Shown: positions 7,842 through 16,890, numbered from the stretch's first letter. The stretch is 46,730 bases of DNA from Desulfovirgula sp. (GCA_020725625.1 DYET01000106.1:1-46730); one strand, 5' to 3'. A program made the numbers and translations. The notes: generated from the sequence alone by a model not told the origin.

Positions 7842-8366
7842 ATGAACGACATCCTGGTGACGGTGGCAAATCTCATGGCCCTGGCGGCCCGGACCGCACC
7901 CAAGGCCCACGGCCACGACTGTATCGAGACAAAGGTGATTACGGGCGAACAGCTGGGCCTGCTGGCCGACGAAATGGTCAGGTACGGGAAGGAAACCGGC
8001 AAAATCAATTTTGACCGGGACGGTGAAAATGTCCGGCGGTCCGACGCCGTCCTGCTCATCGCCCTCAAGGAGAACAAGAAGGTGGGGCTGAACTGCGGGG
8101 CCTGCGGCCAGGACAGCTGTTCCGAGGCAGACGAGCGGGAGGGCAGGGAATTCCCCGGTCCTCTCTGCGCCTGGCGAATTATCGACCTGGGCATAGCCGT
8201 AGGTTCGGCAGCCAAGACAGCCAGCATTTTAAACGCCGACAACCGGGTTTTTTACCGGGCCGGGGTGGCGGCCCGGAAAATGGGTCTGATCGACGGCCTT
8301 CTGGTCATCGGTATACCCGTTTCCGCATTTAGCAAGAATATTTACTATGACCGCCCCACCTCCTGA
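7842..8366 (+). CDS. DUF2148 ferredoxin-domain protein
   Basis: About 174 residues matching the DUF2148 family (proteins annotated as ferredoxin-domain containing). The Cys motif CGACGQDSC around residue 87 and a later LCAWRIIDLGIAVGSA segment are typical; four Cys could ligate an Fe-S cluster. The ATG at 7842 is 7 bases after AAGGAGG; the track's TTG at 7836 is too close. The cellular role of the family is not established. It appears to be a single-gene unit. Confidence 0.8.
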   Translation: MNDILVTVANLMALAARTAPKAHGHDCIETKVITGEQLGLLADEMVRYGKETGKINFDRDGENVRRSDAVLLIALKENKKVGLNCGACGQDSCSEADEREGREFPGPLCAWRIIDLGIAVGSAAKTASILNADNRVFYRAGVAARKMGLIDGLLVIGIPVSAFSKNIYYDRPTS

Positions 8367-8487
8367 ATCCGCGACGAAAGTGACCGGGTCACCCCGGGCA
8401 GGCAGGCAGTTGCTTTAGCATCCACTGGAAGAAGTTGAATTTTCAGGCTGCGTATAATCTCTATTATGGAAAACGGGGGATTCCGAT

Positions 8488-9717
8488 TTGCAGTTTAGAT
8501 TAAACGCCGTGTGGGTTGCGATCATCGCACTGGCCTTTGTGTTCAGCCTGGCCTACCTCTGGTTTGCCCTGTTTCCCGGCCGGGCGGCACCGGAAGCCGG
8601 GCAGTATTTCAGCGCCGAACAGGTGAACCGGGGCCGGGAGTACAACCGGGTAATGCGGCTGGTCTTTATCGGGAGTTTTGCCTCCCAGGCGGCCTTCCTG
8701 GCCTGGCTGTTGTTCCGCGGCCAAGGGGCCGAACTTTCCCGCTGGATCCAGCAGTTGACCGGCGGAAGCTACTGGGGAAGCTTGTTCCTTTTTTTTCTGG
8801 CGGTCTGGCTGTCCCTGCGACTAATCAATCTCCCCTTCACCCTCTTCGGAAGCTATTTCTGGCAGCACCGCTGGGGTTTTTCCACCCAGACCATGTCGTC
8901 CTGGTGGCTGGACTACCTCAAGGGTACCGGGCTGGACCTGGCCTTGTCGGCCGCCGGCGTGCTTCTGCTATTCTGGATCATGAGCCGCTGGCCCGGCGCC
9001 TGGTGGGTCGCGGGGGCCGCCTTCTTCTCTCTCTGGCTGGTAATCCAGACCCTGATCTGGCCGGTGGTGGTGTCTCCTCTTTTCAACCGGTTTGTCCCAG
9101 CCAAAGACCCGGCGGTTACGGACATGGTCCGCCAGCTCTCCCGGAAGGCCCGCCTGCCTGTCGGACAGGTGCTGGTGATGGACGCCAGCCGCCGCACCAC
9201 CAAGGCCAACGCCTATTTTGCCGGCCTGGGCCCGACCAAGCGCATCGTCATCTACGACACCCTTTTGAACGATTATCCCCCGGACCAGGTGGAGGCGGTG
9301 CTGGCCCACGAAATGGCCCACTGGATCAGGGGCCATATCTTCAAGGGGCTTGCCCTGGGCATCCTGGGCAGCTTCACGGCCTGGGGCCTTCTGTTTCTGC
9401 TGCTGCGGGGGGCCGTTCCGTTACCGCCCGGGCTGCCGCCACCGCACCTCTGGGTAGCGGTACTGCTGTTCTTTTTGCTGCTTTCCTTCGCCGGCAGCCC
9501 CGTGGAAAACCACATTTCCAGGGCCATGGAAAAGGAGGCCGACCGGGTGGCGGTGGAGCTGACCGGAAATGTCCCGGCGGCCGTCCGCCTGCAGGTCAAC
9601 CTGGCCTGCAAAAACCTGTCCGACGTTTCACCGCCGGCCTTTATCCAGTGGTTCAGCTACAGTCACCCGCCGGTACTGACCAGGATCGAGCTAATCCAGC
9701 AGGCAGGCAGGCCTTAG
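8488..9717 (+). CDS. M48-family zinc metalloprotease (CAAX prenyl protease 1-like)
   Basis: 409-residue integral-membrane peptidase. The N-terminal third carries several membrane spans as in the M48 N-terminal (Ste24-like) domain. The zinc motif HEMAH (in VLAHEMAHWI) lies near residue 275 and the third ligand Glu in the MEKEADRVAVEL helix near residue 350. The YFAGLGPTKRIVIYDTLL segment before HExxH is typical of the family. Start is TTG with a GGGGGA site. An excellent -10-like TATAAT (about 8453-8458) lies upstream without a clear -35. Likely role: membrane protein quality control; substrate unknown. Confidence 0.9.
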   Translation: MQFRLNAVWVAIIALAFVFSLAYLWFALFPGRAAPEAGQYFSAEQVNRGREYNRVMRLVFIGSFASQAAFLAWLLFRGQGAELSRWIQQLTGGSYWGSLFLFFLAVWLSLRLINLPFTLFGSYFWQHRWGFSTQTMSSWWLDYLKGTGLDLALSAAGVLLLFWIMSRWPGAWWVAGAAFFSLWLVIQTLIWPVVVSPLFNRFVPAKDPAVTDMVRQLSRKARLPVGQVLVMDASRRTTKANAYFAGLGPTKRIVIYDTLLNDYPPDQVEAVLAHEMAHWIRGHIFKGLALGILGSFTAWGLLFLLLRGAVPLPPGLPPPHLWVAVLLFFLLLSFAGSPVENHISRAMEKEADRVAVELTGNVPAAVRLQVNLACKNLSDVSPPAFIQWFSYSHPPVLTRIELIQQAGRP

Positions 9718-9786
9718 GCGGCATGCCGGCCAGGCGGGCAATTCCCTCAAATCGATATTAAAACCGGCGAAGGAGGAGATGGATGA

Positions 9787-10110
9787 ATGTTTGCCAAAAG
9801 CGGACCCGGCGGCTACCTGCACATGGCCGACGGGGTAAAAAGGAAAACCCTGGTCTTCGGTAAAAACACCCTGATGACCGAGTTCCGCCTGGAAAAGGGA
9901 AAAGTCCTTCCGTTACATAAACATCCCCAGGAGCAAACGGGCTACCTGGTTTCCGGGAAAATAGTTCTTTTTATCGGCGGTGAAAAATACGTGGCCGGCC
10001 CCGGGGACAGCTGGGCAATCCCGGGAAACGTGGAACACCGGGTGGAAACTGTTGAAGACTCGGTGGCGGTGGAGGTCTTCGCCCCGGTAAGGGAGGATTA
10101 CCTGCCTTGA
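9787..10110 (+). CDS. Cupin-domain protein
   Basis: 107-residue single-domain cupin. Motif 1 is LPLHKHPQEQTGYLVSGKI, giving the metal ligands His, His and Glu; motif 2, PGDSWAIPGNVEHRVE, gives the final His. So a mononuclear metal site is likely intact. The GGAGGAGATGG site precedes it. Cupins of this size have very diverse roles (isomerase, dioxygenase, sensor), and nothing nearby fixes the substrate. Convergent with nadE. Confidence 0.85.
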   Translation: MFAKSGPGGYLHMADGVKRKTLVFGKNTLMTEFRLEKGKVLPLHKHPQEQTGYLVSGKIVLFIGGEKYVAGPGDSWAIPGNVEHRVETVEDSVAVEVFAPVREDYLP

Positions 10111-10171
10111 AAATAGAGCTGGCCGGTTGACCTGCAGCCTTCTGCGGCCGAGAGATTGCAGGGCCGGCCGG

Positions 10172-12094
10172 TCATTGCCCCTGGGAACAACCAAGGATGC
10201 TCTTTTTAAGCTCAAGGTACCGGGAGGTAAAGTACGGGCCGTTCTGCGCCTCCCGGTGGTCAAACCCGAACACCCTCCTGCTCACGGCCAGGACCGGGGG
10301 GGCCTGAATCCTTTTGGCCACGGCCATGCCGGTATAAGCCTTCCACCAGCGCTCCAGGTCCTCGACAAACTCCCGCGGGCTACCGAACAGCCTTTTCACC
10401 AGCCCGGGCCGGCAGCCTATGTTCTCCTCCAAAACGCCCCGGCGGTACCAGTCCAAAATGTCCTCGGGGGTTGCCCTGTTCCAGTTTTCCACGAAGGCCC
10501 GGAACAGGTAGTCATGGTAGGGGTAGACAATGGGATCGCCCTTTCCCTGGTCCACTGCCTGGTCGAAGGAAAGCTCGGCGCTGGGTACCAGGCCGATGAT
10601 TTCACGGGGGATGACCTCCCATTGATAAACCTGCCGGTTGAGATATTCGGCCAGGTCATAGACCTGGTGCTTCCAGAGGTCGGCCAGGGCCGCGAAGAAC
10701 CCGGCCTGGTCCCCGTAAAGGGTGGAGTAGCCCACCGTCATTTCACTCTTATTGGCGTTGCAGGTGAACCCGCCCCCGAAGGCCGCCGCCAAAGCCGCCA
10801 GAATGCGGGCGGACCGGTCCCGGGCCTGGATGTTTTCGGCCATGAGAGGGGTCACCCCGAGACTGAACTGCCGGCCGTCCCTGAGGTTCACAACCGGGGT
10901 CCGGCTGATCTGGCCGATGGTGAACTCCACCGCCCCCTGGACGGGAACGACGGCGTACGGGCAGCCCAGGTTGCGGGCAAGCTGTTCGGCCAGCCTCCTG
11001 GTGGTCGGCGAGTTGTATATGCTTGGCATGTTCACCAGCAGTACGTTATCGGGCCCCAGCACCCTGGTGTACAGAGAGGCGCTCACGGCCGAGTCGATTC
11101 CCCCCGAGACCCCGATGACCACTCTTTCTATGCCGATTGAAGGCAAGAACCTGCTTATGCCGTAGCTCAAGGCCCGGTAAATACTGCCCGTGTCCCTGTC
11201 GTCCGGAACCCCGACGGGGGAAAGACCGGCGCCTCCGGAAGCCAGGTCGAGGTCGACTACTTCCAGTACGGGGGAAAATGGGGGACAGCAGGCCACGGTA
11301 CGGCCCCCGGCATCGTACACGGTGCTGCAGCCGTCGAAGGTGAAAACGGTCTTGCCGTTGTTTTGGATGCCTACATTGTTGACGTAAACCAGTGGAACAC
11401 AGGCGTCCTTGACCTGCCTGGAAAAAACCCGGTTTCGCTTGTTGTTTTTACCCAGGGTGAATGGCGAGCTGGATATGTTGACGAAAAGGTGCACCGGCCC
11501 GTTGCGGCTGATGGCGGCCATGGGCTTGAAGGAGTAGTCCTCGCTCCACCCGTCTTCGCACAGGATGCAGCCGATCCTCAACTCGTTCCCGGCGACATTC
11601 ATCACCACCGGCTGAAGGAGGTCCTCCACCTTTTCGCCGAGTTCCAGCGCCAGCTTGCGCAGGCTGTAAAAATGCCGGTCGTCTTCAAACTCCCGGTAAT
11701 TAGGCTGCAGGGACTTAACCCTGAAAGGGTAGGGGAAATTGTCGCCGCCGCACAGCCTTCCGTCCCGGGCCGCAAAAAACGAGTTGTACTTCCGGACCCT
11801 GCCGTCGTCGCCTATCCTGTCCCAATCCACACCGACATTGCCGAACAGCACGCAAATGCCCTCAGAGGCCGCAACAACCCGGCGGCCGTACTCCTCACAG
11901 TCTCTCAAAAAGGCGCGCTGTTCCCAGGTGTCGCCCAGCAGGTAACCCGGTACGGCCATTTCCGGGAAAACTATCATATCCGCGTTCAACCTGCGGGCCT
12001 GGCCGATCATCTCCAGCATCGTGCGGGTGTTCAAATCCGGCCGGCCGGGAATCACTTCCATCTGGGCCAGGGCTATTTTAAGAGAAAATGCCAT
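10172..12094 (-). CDS. nadE: Glutamine-dependent NAD(+) synthetase
   Basis: About 640 residues, the long two-domain form. The N-terminal nitrilase-like glutaminase domain shows the catalytic Glu (FPEMAVPGY) and Cys (CEDGWSEDY). The C-terminal synthetase domain has the ATP-pyrophosphatase loop GVSGGIDSAVSASL near residue 335. It amidates deamido-NAD with ammonia channelled from glutamine. I prefer the ATG at 12094 (MAFSLKIALAQ) to the upstream GTG at 12109, because the family starts directly before the KIALAQ strand. It appears monocistronic. Confidence 0.93.
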   Translation of the reverse strand: MAFSLKIALAQMEVIPGRPDLNTRTMLEMIGQARRLNADMIVFPEMAVPGYLLGDTWEQRAFLRDCEEYGRRVVAASEGICVLFGNVGVDWDRIGDDGRVRKYNSFFAARDGRLCGGDNFPYPFRVKSLQPNYREFEDDRHFYSLRKLALELGEKVEDLLQPVVMNVAGNELRIGCILCEDGWSEDYSFKPMAAISRNGPVHLFVNISSSPFTLGKNNKRNRVFSRQVKDACVPLVYVNNVGIQNNGKTVFTFDGCSTVYDAGGRTVACCPPFSPVLEVVDLDLASGGAGLSPVGVPDDRDTGSIYRALSYGISRFLPSIGIERVVIGVSGGIDSAVSASLYTRVLGPDNVLLVNMPSIYNSPTTRRLAEQLARNLGCPYAVVPVQGAVEFTIGQISRTPVVNLRDGRQFSLGVTPLMAENIQARDRSARILAALAAAFGGGFTCNANKSEMTVGYSTLYGDQAGFFAALADLWKHQVYDLAEYLNRQVYQWEVIPREIIGLVPSAELSFDQAVDQGKGDPIVYPYHDYLFRAFVENWNRATPEDILDWYRRGVLEENIGCRPGLVKRLFGSPREFVEDLERWWKAYTGMAVAKRIQAPPVLAVSRRVFGFDHREAQNGPYFTSRYLELKKSILGCSQGQ

Positions 12095-12253
12095 TCCCCC
12101 AAACCACACCTCCCATAGCTTATTCTACCACATAAATCACCCGGTCAAAACCTTCACCGTTTGCCGGGGCGTGCACCGGTTGAAGCAACAGTGGAAGGAA
12201 GGCCGGGGGGGAGGGGCTGGTAGGCGATTGATGTATGCAATGGAAATACTGCA

Positions 12254-12288
12254 TAAAAAAAGAGTCAGAATGATTAATATCCTGACTC
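12254..12288 (-). terminator. Rho-independent terminator after the UPF0173 gene
   Basis: On the minus strand, GAGTCAG and CTGACTC form a perfect 7-bp stem with a 13-base loop, followed by a run of T. It lies 26 bases after the stop of the metallo-hydrolase gene. Confidence 0.75.
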
Positions 12289-12313
12289 CCGGTTAATTGC
12301 GTCCCTGGAAAGG

Positions 12314-13012
12314 TTAAATCTCGACTTCCTGGCCGGGCTTGATCACCACCACTTCGGTCTCGGGCGCCCTTGTGCGGGCAAGGTTGACGAATTCCCCGGC
12401 GTCCTGGACAAGGATGGGGAAAGTGCCGTAATGGATGGGAACGGCTTTTTTGGGCTTAAGAAGGGTAAGGCTGAAGGCCGCCTGCACCGGGTCCATGACA
12501 AATACGCTGCCGATGGGCAATAGGGCCAGGTCTATGTTGTAAAGCTTCCCGAAAATCTCCATATCGGCGAATATACCGGTGTCTCCCGCGTGATAAACGG
12601 TCTTCCCGTCCTCCAGGACGACGATGTAACCGACCGCGTTCCCCGCGGTCCCGGAATGGAAGGCCTGGGTCATGATCACCTTGATTCCCGCCACTTCAAC
12701 CTGCCCGCCGATGTTCATTCCCATGCCGAAAATGATATTTTCCTGGCTTACCCCGGACTGCTGCAGGGTATTGGCCAGTTCAGGCTGGGCAATTACCACG
12801 GCGCCGGTTGCCTTCACCAGGTCCGGTATATCGCTGCCGAGATGGTCAAAGTGGTCGTGGGTAACCAAAATCAGGTCGGCTTTCCCGATCTCCTCCCTTT
12901 TCACGGGGCAGCTGGGGTTGCCCGTAATCCAGGGGTCGACGAGAACCACTTTCCCCCCTTCCGATGTGATTGCACAGGCGGCGTGACCGAGCCACTTCAC
13001 GCTGTTGGCCAC
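12314..13012 (-). CDS. UPF0173 metal-dependent hydrolase (metallo-beta-lactamase fold)
   Basis: About 232 residues of the UPF0173 family. The metal motif THDHFDHLG (HxHxDH) lies near residue 55, with later His in AFHSGTAGN, HAGDTG and IHYGTFP completing a two-metal site. The start is GTG at 13012: GGAGGAGG lies 8 bases upstream and the protein then begins VANSVKWLGHAA, the usual family beginning. The track's 13054 start would add 14 unrelated residues. Substrate unknown. It is followed by a good terminator. Confidence 0.88.
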   Translation of the reverse strand: MANSVKWLGHAACAITSEGGKVVLVDPWITGNPSCPVKREEIGKADLILVTHDHFDHLGSDIPDLVKATGAVVIAQPELANTLQQSGVSQENIIFGMGMNIGGQVEVAGIKVIMTQAFHSGTAGNAVGYIVVLEDGKTVYHAGDTGIFADMEIFGKLYNIDLALLPIGSVFVMDPVQAAFSLTLLKPKKAVPIHYGTFPILVQDAGEFVNLARTRAPETEVVVIKPGQEVEI

Positions 13013-13137
13013 GGCGAATCCCTCCTCCAGTTTTTTTATTGCCAATTTCTGCAATGTTTTAAATTTTCCTGCCGGCTAAAAAACACTGCCAGGGAAAATA
13101 CAGTCGCCGGGATGGGAAACCGGCAGGTTGCTGAGAA

Positions 13138-13404
13138 TCAAGACTCCTGTCTGTGGTGATGGGGACGGGCTGAGACCCTGGCTATGGCTTTTTCAAGCTC
13201 CTGCTGCACGTCGATCTTGAGTTGGGGGTTAACCGCCCTGATCACCTCCCCTTCGGTGGAAACCACGTAGTTCGGGGGCAAATTGTTCAGAACGATGGCG
13301 GCGACGTCAAGCCTGCACCTCTCACACTTGCAGATATCCCTCTGGTGAAGAATCCTGTTGATCTGTTCAAATACGGCTATTTCCGCAGCATTGACCAGGC
13401 GCAT
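13138..13404 (-). CDS. ComFB-like late competence family protein
   Basis: 88 residues from ATG 13404 (MRLVNAAEIAVFEQINRIL), preceded by GGGAGG. The pattern CKCERCRLDVAAIVLNNLPP matches ComFB-like proteins; in that family the Cys pairs suggest a metal site. The tail is His-rich (PHHHRQ). The molecular function is poorly defined; related domains in other bacteria bind cyclic nucleotides, which cannot be claimed here from sequence. Confidence 0.75.
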   Translation of the reverse strand: MRLVNAAEIAVFEQINRILHQRDICKCERCRLDVAAIVLNNLPPNYVVSTEGEVIRAVNPQLKIDVQQELEKAIARVSARPHHHRQES

Positions 13405-13648
13405 AAAACAACCTCCCGTCAAGGTTGGTTCCTTTTGACAATGTCACCTTTTTTATCTTCTCCCTGTCCGGCACTATTCCTTCCCCGGCTCCGCTCCCGG
13501 CGGAAATATTTTCTTTCCAGGGCAGCCGGACTGAAGACCGCTCAGAGTTGCCCCGGCACCGCCCGCGGCAAGGCCGCAGGGTATGCGCCCGGATCCGGCG
13601 GGGCACCGGGGACGGCACGGGACATGAAAACCGGGTATTGACTTTCAG

Positions 13649-13682
13649 TAAAAAACCTGCTGTGATTTCAGCAGGTTTTTTG
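13649..13682. terminator. Bidirectional rho-independent terminator after sspH
   Basis: CCTGCTG (13656-13662) and CAGCAGG (13669-13675) form a perfect stem with a 6-base loop. An A run on the left and a T run on the right let it work on both strands. On the minus strand it ends the sspH transcript. Confidence 0.8.
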
Positions 13683-13694
13683 CTTAAACCGCTT

Positions 13695-13874
13695 TCAACC
13701 CGGGTGGGACTCAGACAATTCCTCCACCGGAACGGTATAGGTGTCCCCGCCGGCGGACACGCTGGCCGTTTCACCGTCGGGATTGAGTCTCTCAATCCAT
13801 ACGGGCCTGCCCCCGTGCAACACCTCTATGGTTTCCTCGGACGCCACAATTTCCCGGGCTCTTTCGTAATTCAC
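13695..13874 (-). CDS. sspH: H-type small acid-soluble spore protein
   Basis: 59-residue protein not listed in the ORF track because it begins with GTG and is short. The translation starts MNYERAREIVASEETIEV and continues with HGGRPVWIERL and a TYTVPVEEL end, the exact layout of H-type SASPs (MN..RAxxI...xxxIxVxYxGxPVWI...xxxVxVxxL). AGGAGG lies 7 bases before the GTG and a strong terminator lies 13 bases after the stop. Such proteins coat forespore DNA, so this is direct evidence that the organism sporulates. Confidence 0.9.
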   Translation of the reverse strand: MNYERAREIVASEETIEVLHGGRPVWIERLNPDGETASVSAGGDTYTVPVEELSESHPG

Positions 13875-14166
13875 GAGACATCCTCCTCTTCTTTGTCATC
13901 GGTACTATTTTTCCACGGATTACAAAGTCTAGCCGCAGAGAGCCCGGTTTTCTGCAACGGGCGTTTCAGGAAAAATACGGCGTTCGTCCAGGCAAGGCCT
14001 GTTTTAAACCGGCCCTTCCCGAAAAAAAATATGCAAATTTTTTCTTTATCCCCGGAAGGGTTTGGCCGCTTTATATAAAATCACTAGATCAATGTTGTAG
14101 GGCCGCCTAACGGAAACGGCCCTTCGACGGCCCACCCAAAATGTTATTATGAGGAGGTCAACCGGT
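13875..14166. other. Intergenic region between sspH and the thiolase gene
   Basis: 292 bases between divergent genes. It must hold the sspH promoter (minus) and the thiolase promoter (plus). I see a TATATAAAA stretch (about 14071-14079) as a possible -10 for the thiolase, without a clear -35. A 6-bp hairpin, GGGCCG with CGGCCC (about 14100-14122), lies in the thiolase 5' leader and lacks a T run. No gene is visible. Confidence 0.4.
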
Positions 14167-15333
14167 ATGAGAAAAGTAGCTGTGGCCGGAGTGGGTATGA
14201 CCAAATTCGGAAAAACGGACAAGAGCCTGGTGGAACTGTTCAGCGAGGCCGCCATGGAGGCGATAACCGAATCAAACATCAGGCCCGGGGACATTCAGGC
14301 GCTGTTTGTCGGCAACTGCCTGGGGGATTTTGCCGAGGGCCAGGCCAACATAGCCGGCTTTATCGCGTCGGAACTGGGACTGCCGCCTTCCGTGCCGGCC
14401 ACCAGGTTCGAAGGGGCCTGCGCCACGGCCAGTGTGGCCATCCGCGACGCCTTCATGTGGGTGGCCTCGGGCTTTTACGACACCGTGCTGGTGGGAGGCG
14501 TCGAGAAAATTCTGCACATGGGAACCCCCCTGGCCACCCGGACCTTCGCCATGGCGTCCGACAGCAGGTACGAGGAATTCAGCGGCCTGACCTTCCCCGG
14601 GGTGTTCGCCATGCTGGCGCACATGTACGCCCACAAATACGGCATCCCGCTGCCGGTGCTTAAGGAAAGAATGGCCCTGGTGGCGGTAAAAAACCACAAG
14701 AACGGGGCTAAAAACCCCCTCGCCCAGTTCCAGAAGGAAATTACCGTGGAAACCGTGCTGAACAGCTTCATGGTGGCTGACCCTCTCCAGCTGTTCGACT
14801 GCTGCCCCTTTTCGGACGGCGCTGCGGCCCTGGTCCTGACCACCGAGGAAAAAGCCAGGAAGATGGTGCAAAAACCGGTCTACGTCCTGGGAATCGGCCA
14901 GGGGTCCGCAGGTTCCCTGTGCAGGCAGAAAGATTATACCGTGATGCAGTCCCGGGTCGCCTCGGCCCGGCAGGCATACGAAATGGCGGGAGTGGGCCCC
15001 GGGGACATAGATGTATGCGAGCTGCACGACTGCTTTACCATCGCCGAGATCGTGGCCAGCGAGTGCCTGGGGTTTTTCGAGTTCGGCAAGGGAAGCGAAG
15101 CCCTGGAGACCGGTGAAACAGCCATTGGGGGGAAAATACCGATTAACCCGTCCGGCGGCCTGAAGGCCAAGGGACACCCCATCGGGGCCACCGGGGCCGC
15201 TCAGGCCTATGAAATAGTCAAGCAGCTCCGGGGAGAGTGCGGGGACAGACAGGTAGACGGCGCCAGAATAGGCATGACCGACACTCTGGGCGGAGATGCC
15301 AGCACCATTGTCAATCTGATACTGGGAGTTTAA
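14167..15333 (+). CDS. Thiolase-family (SCP-x-like) acyl-CoA acetyltransferase
   Basis: 388 residues from the ATG at 14167, 9 bases after AGGAGG. The nucleophile Cys lies in EGACATASVAIR near residue 84 and the catalytic His in GLKAKGHPIGATGAAQ near residue 338. The C-terminal CxG-type second Cys motif of classical thiolases is replaced by the GGDAST segment of the SCP-x/archaeal type. In archaea and some bacteria, thiolases of this type act in a complex with a DUF35 Zn-ribbon/OB protein, which is exactly the next gene. Likely reaction: C-C bond formation or cleavage on acyl-CoA; substrate unknown. Confidence 0.88.
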   Translation: MRKVAVAGVGMTKFGKTDKSLVELFSEAAMEAITESNIRPGDIQALFVGNCLGDFAEGQANIAGFIASELGLPPSVPATRFEGACATASVAIRDAFMWVASGFYDTVLVGGVEKILHMGTPLATRTFAMASDSRYEEFSGLTFPGVFAMLAHMYAHKYGIPLPVLKERMALVAVKNHKNGAKNPLAQFQKEITVETVLNSFMVADPLQLFDCCPFSDGAAALVLTTEEKARKMVQKPVYVLGIGQGSAGSLCRQKDYTVMQSRVASARQAYEMAGVGPGDIDVCELHDCFTIAEIVASECLGFFEFGKGSEALETGETAIGGKIPINPSGGLKAKGHPIGATGAAQAYEIVKQLRGECGDRQVDGARIGMTDTLGGDASTIVNLILGV

Positions 15334-15345
15334 GGAGGGTTATAA

Positions 15346-15750
15346 ATGTCCTTTTATAAACTGACCCACAGGGAATACTTTGACGCCCTGAAGGAAGGAC
15401 GGCTGTTGGGCCTGAAGTGCAGGCAGTGCGGCGGCTACACCGTCCCGCCCAAGGCCTGCTGCGACGGGTGCGGTGGAACGGACACCGAGGTGGCCGGGCT
15501 AAGCGGCAAGGGTGAAATAAAAACCTTCACCGTTGTCAGGGTAGCCCCCGAAGGCCTGCAGGCCCCCTACATCGTGGCCATGGCCGAACTGGAAGAAGGG
15601 CCCTGGCTGATGGGGAACCTCCTGGATGTCGACCCGGACAGGGCCGGAATGGACCTGATCGGGAAAAAGGTCTCGGTGGGACACAGGGTGGTCCAAATGA
15701 ACTACACCGCCGGAGAAGGGGTCACCCCGGTATTTAAAATAATACCCTGA
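15346..15750 (+). CDS. DUF35 Zn-ribbon/OB-fold protein, thiolase partner
   Basis: 134 residues: an N-terminal rubredoxin-like Zn ribbon with two Cys pairs (CRQCG and CDGCGG, residues about 25-45), then an OB-fold domain. This is the ChsH2/DUF35 architecture found next to SCP-x thiolases, where it scaffolds substrate channelling. It lies 12 bases after the thiolase with a GGAGGG site, so it is one operon with it. Confidence 0.88.
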   Translation: MSFYKLTHREYFDALKEGRLLGLKCRQCGGYTVPPKACCDGCGGTDTEVAGLSGKGEIKTFTVVRVAPEGLQAPYIVAMAELEEGPWLMGNLLDVDPDRAGMDLIGKKVSVGHRVVQMNYTAGEGVTPVFKIIP

Positions 15751-15876
15751 GAGGTCAGACTCCGAAAGCCTAATTGTAAGATATATCAGCCCCTGGCTAT
15801 GATTTCCGGTAATCTGTAACCACCCCCCTGGCAATATTAAATATTTGAAGTTTTGATCAGATCGGGGGTGATACCA

Positions 15877-16767
15877 GTGGGATATGAAAAACTCTCCAGG
15901 ACCCGGCTGAGAGAAAAAATTGACCACGCTCTTTCCCTGCTTGAAAGCTGCCGGGTATGCCCCCGCAGCTGCGGGGTGAACCGCCTGGAAAACAAGCCCG
16001 GGGTGTGCCGGGGGGGAAGGAACGCCCGCATCAGCAGCTACGGACCGCATTTCGGCGAGGAAAGCGTACTGGTGGGCAGAAACGGGTCGGGAACGATTTT
16101 TTTTGCCAACTGCAACCTGGCCTGCGTGTTCTGCCAGAACTACGACATTTCTCACGGCGGGGAGGGGTGGGAAGTCACCCCGGAAGAGCTTGGAAAAGTG
16201 ATGCTGAACGTGCAGAACGATGGTTGTCACAACATCAACCTGGTATCCCCGACCCATTACGTCCCGCAAATCATGGAAGCCCTGATTACCGCGGTGGAAG
16301 GAGGACTGAAGGTACCCCTGGTATACAATACCGGAGGTTACGACCCGGTGGAACTGCTGCAAGTTCTGGACGGCGTGGTGGACATATACATGCCCGACAT
16401 TAAGTTCGGGGAAGACTCCGCCGGGGAAAAGTACCTGGGCGTCAAGGACTATTTCACGGTGGCCAGCCGGGCGGTTAAGGAAATGTACAGGCAGGTTGGA
16501 GACATGGAGGTGGACGCCCGGGGTATCTCACGCCGGGGCCTTCTGGTGCGCCACCTGGTTCTCCCGGGCAACCTGGCCGGTACCGACCGGGTGTTGAGGT
16601 TTGTGGCTGAAGAAATTTCAAAGAACACCTACATCAACATCATGGACCAGTACTACCCCGCCCACCGGGCCTTCCGGTACGAGGAGCTGAGCAGGCGGAT
16701 AACCCCGGGGGAATACAGGGATGCGCTGTCCCTGGCCCGGAGCCTGGGATTAAAAAACCTGCTGTAA
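15877..16767 (+). CDS. Radical SAM protein, pyruvate formate-lyase-activating-enzyme-like
   Basis: About 296 residues. An N-terminal Cys-containing segment (CRVCPRSCGVNR) precedes the radical SAM motif CNLACVFCQN near residue 87. The remainder has the PflA-type barrel (NLVSPTHYVPQIMEAL, VYNTGGYD, YMPDIKF). Proteins with this layout are usually annotated PflA-like, but no glycyl-radical enzyme is in the window, so the partner is unknown. GTG 15877 is placed 8 bases after GGGGG; the track's TTG at 15853 is less likely. Convergent with cotF. Confidence 0.85.
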   Translation: MGYEKLSRTRLREKIDHALSLLESCRVCPRSCGVNRLENKPGVCRGGRNARISSYGPHFGEESVLVGRNGSGTIFFANCNLACVFCQNYDISHGGEGWEVTPEELGKVMLNVQNDGCHNINLVSPTHYVPQIMEALITAVEGGLKVPLVYNTGGYDPVELLQVLDGVVDIYMPDIKFGEDSAGEKYLGVKDYFTVASRAVKEMYRQVGDMEVDARGISRRGLLVRHLVLPGNLAGTDRVLRFVAEEISKNTYINIMDQYYPAHRAFRYEELSRRITPGEYRDALSLARSLGLKNLL

Positions 16768-16795
16768 AAGTTAAAGTCCCGGCAGCCGGCGGTCC

Positions 16796-16827
16796 GTGCC
16801 CGGGAAAGGCAATCCGTCCCCGGGCAC
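16796..16827. other. Perfect 9-bp hairpin between convergent genes
   Basis: GTGCCCGGG (16796-16804) and CCCGGGCAC (16819-16827) form a strong stem in the 120-base gap between the radical SAM gene and cotF. Neither strand has a T run after it, so it is not a standard intrinsic terminator. It may be a transcript-end stabiliser. Confidence 0.4.
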
Positions 16828-16890
16828 GACAAAAAACCACCGGCGGCCGCTAGCGGCGGGGACGAATTTGCAGGCCGCCCCCCTTTGGAA

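Noticed and set aside
7484-8242. 252-residue minus-strand frame
   Set aside because: Antisense to the DUF2148 gene and the GntR relic; no ribosome site or family features.
8511-9761. 416-residue plus-strand frame overlapping the M48 protease gene
   Set aside because: It is the +1 shadow of a GC-rich gene: Gly/Arg/Pro-rich, no motifs, while the other frame has an intact HExxH protease.
16796-16827. Hairpin after the radical SAM gene as an intrinsic terminator
   Set aside because: Strong stem but no T run on either strand.
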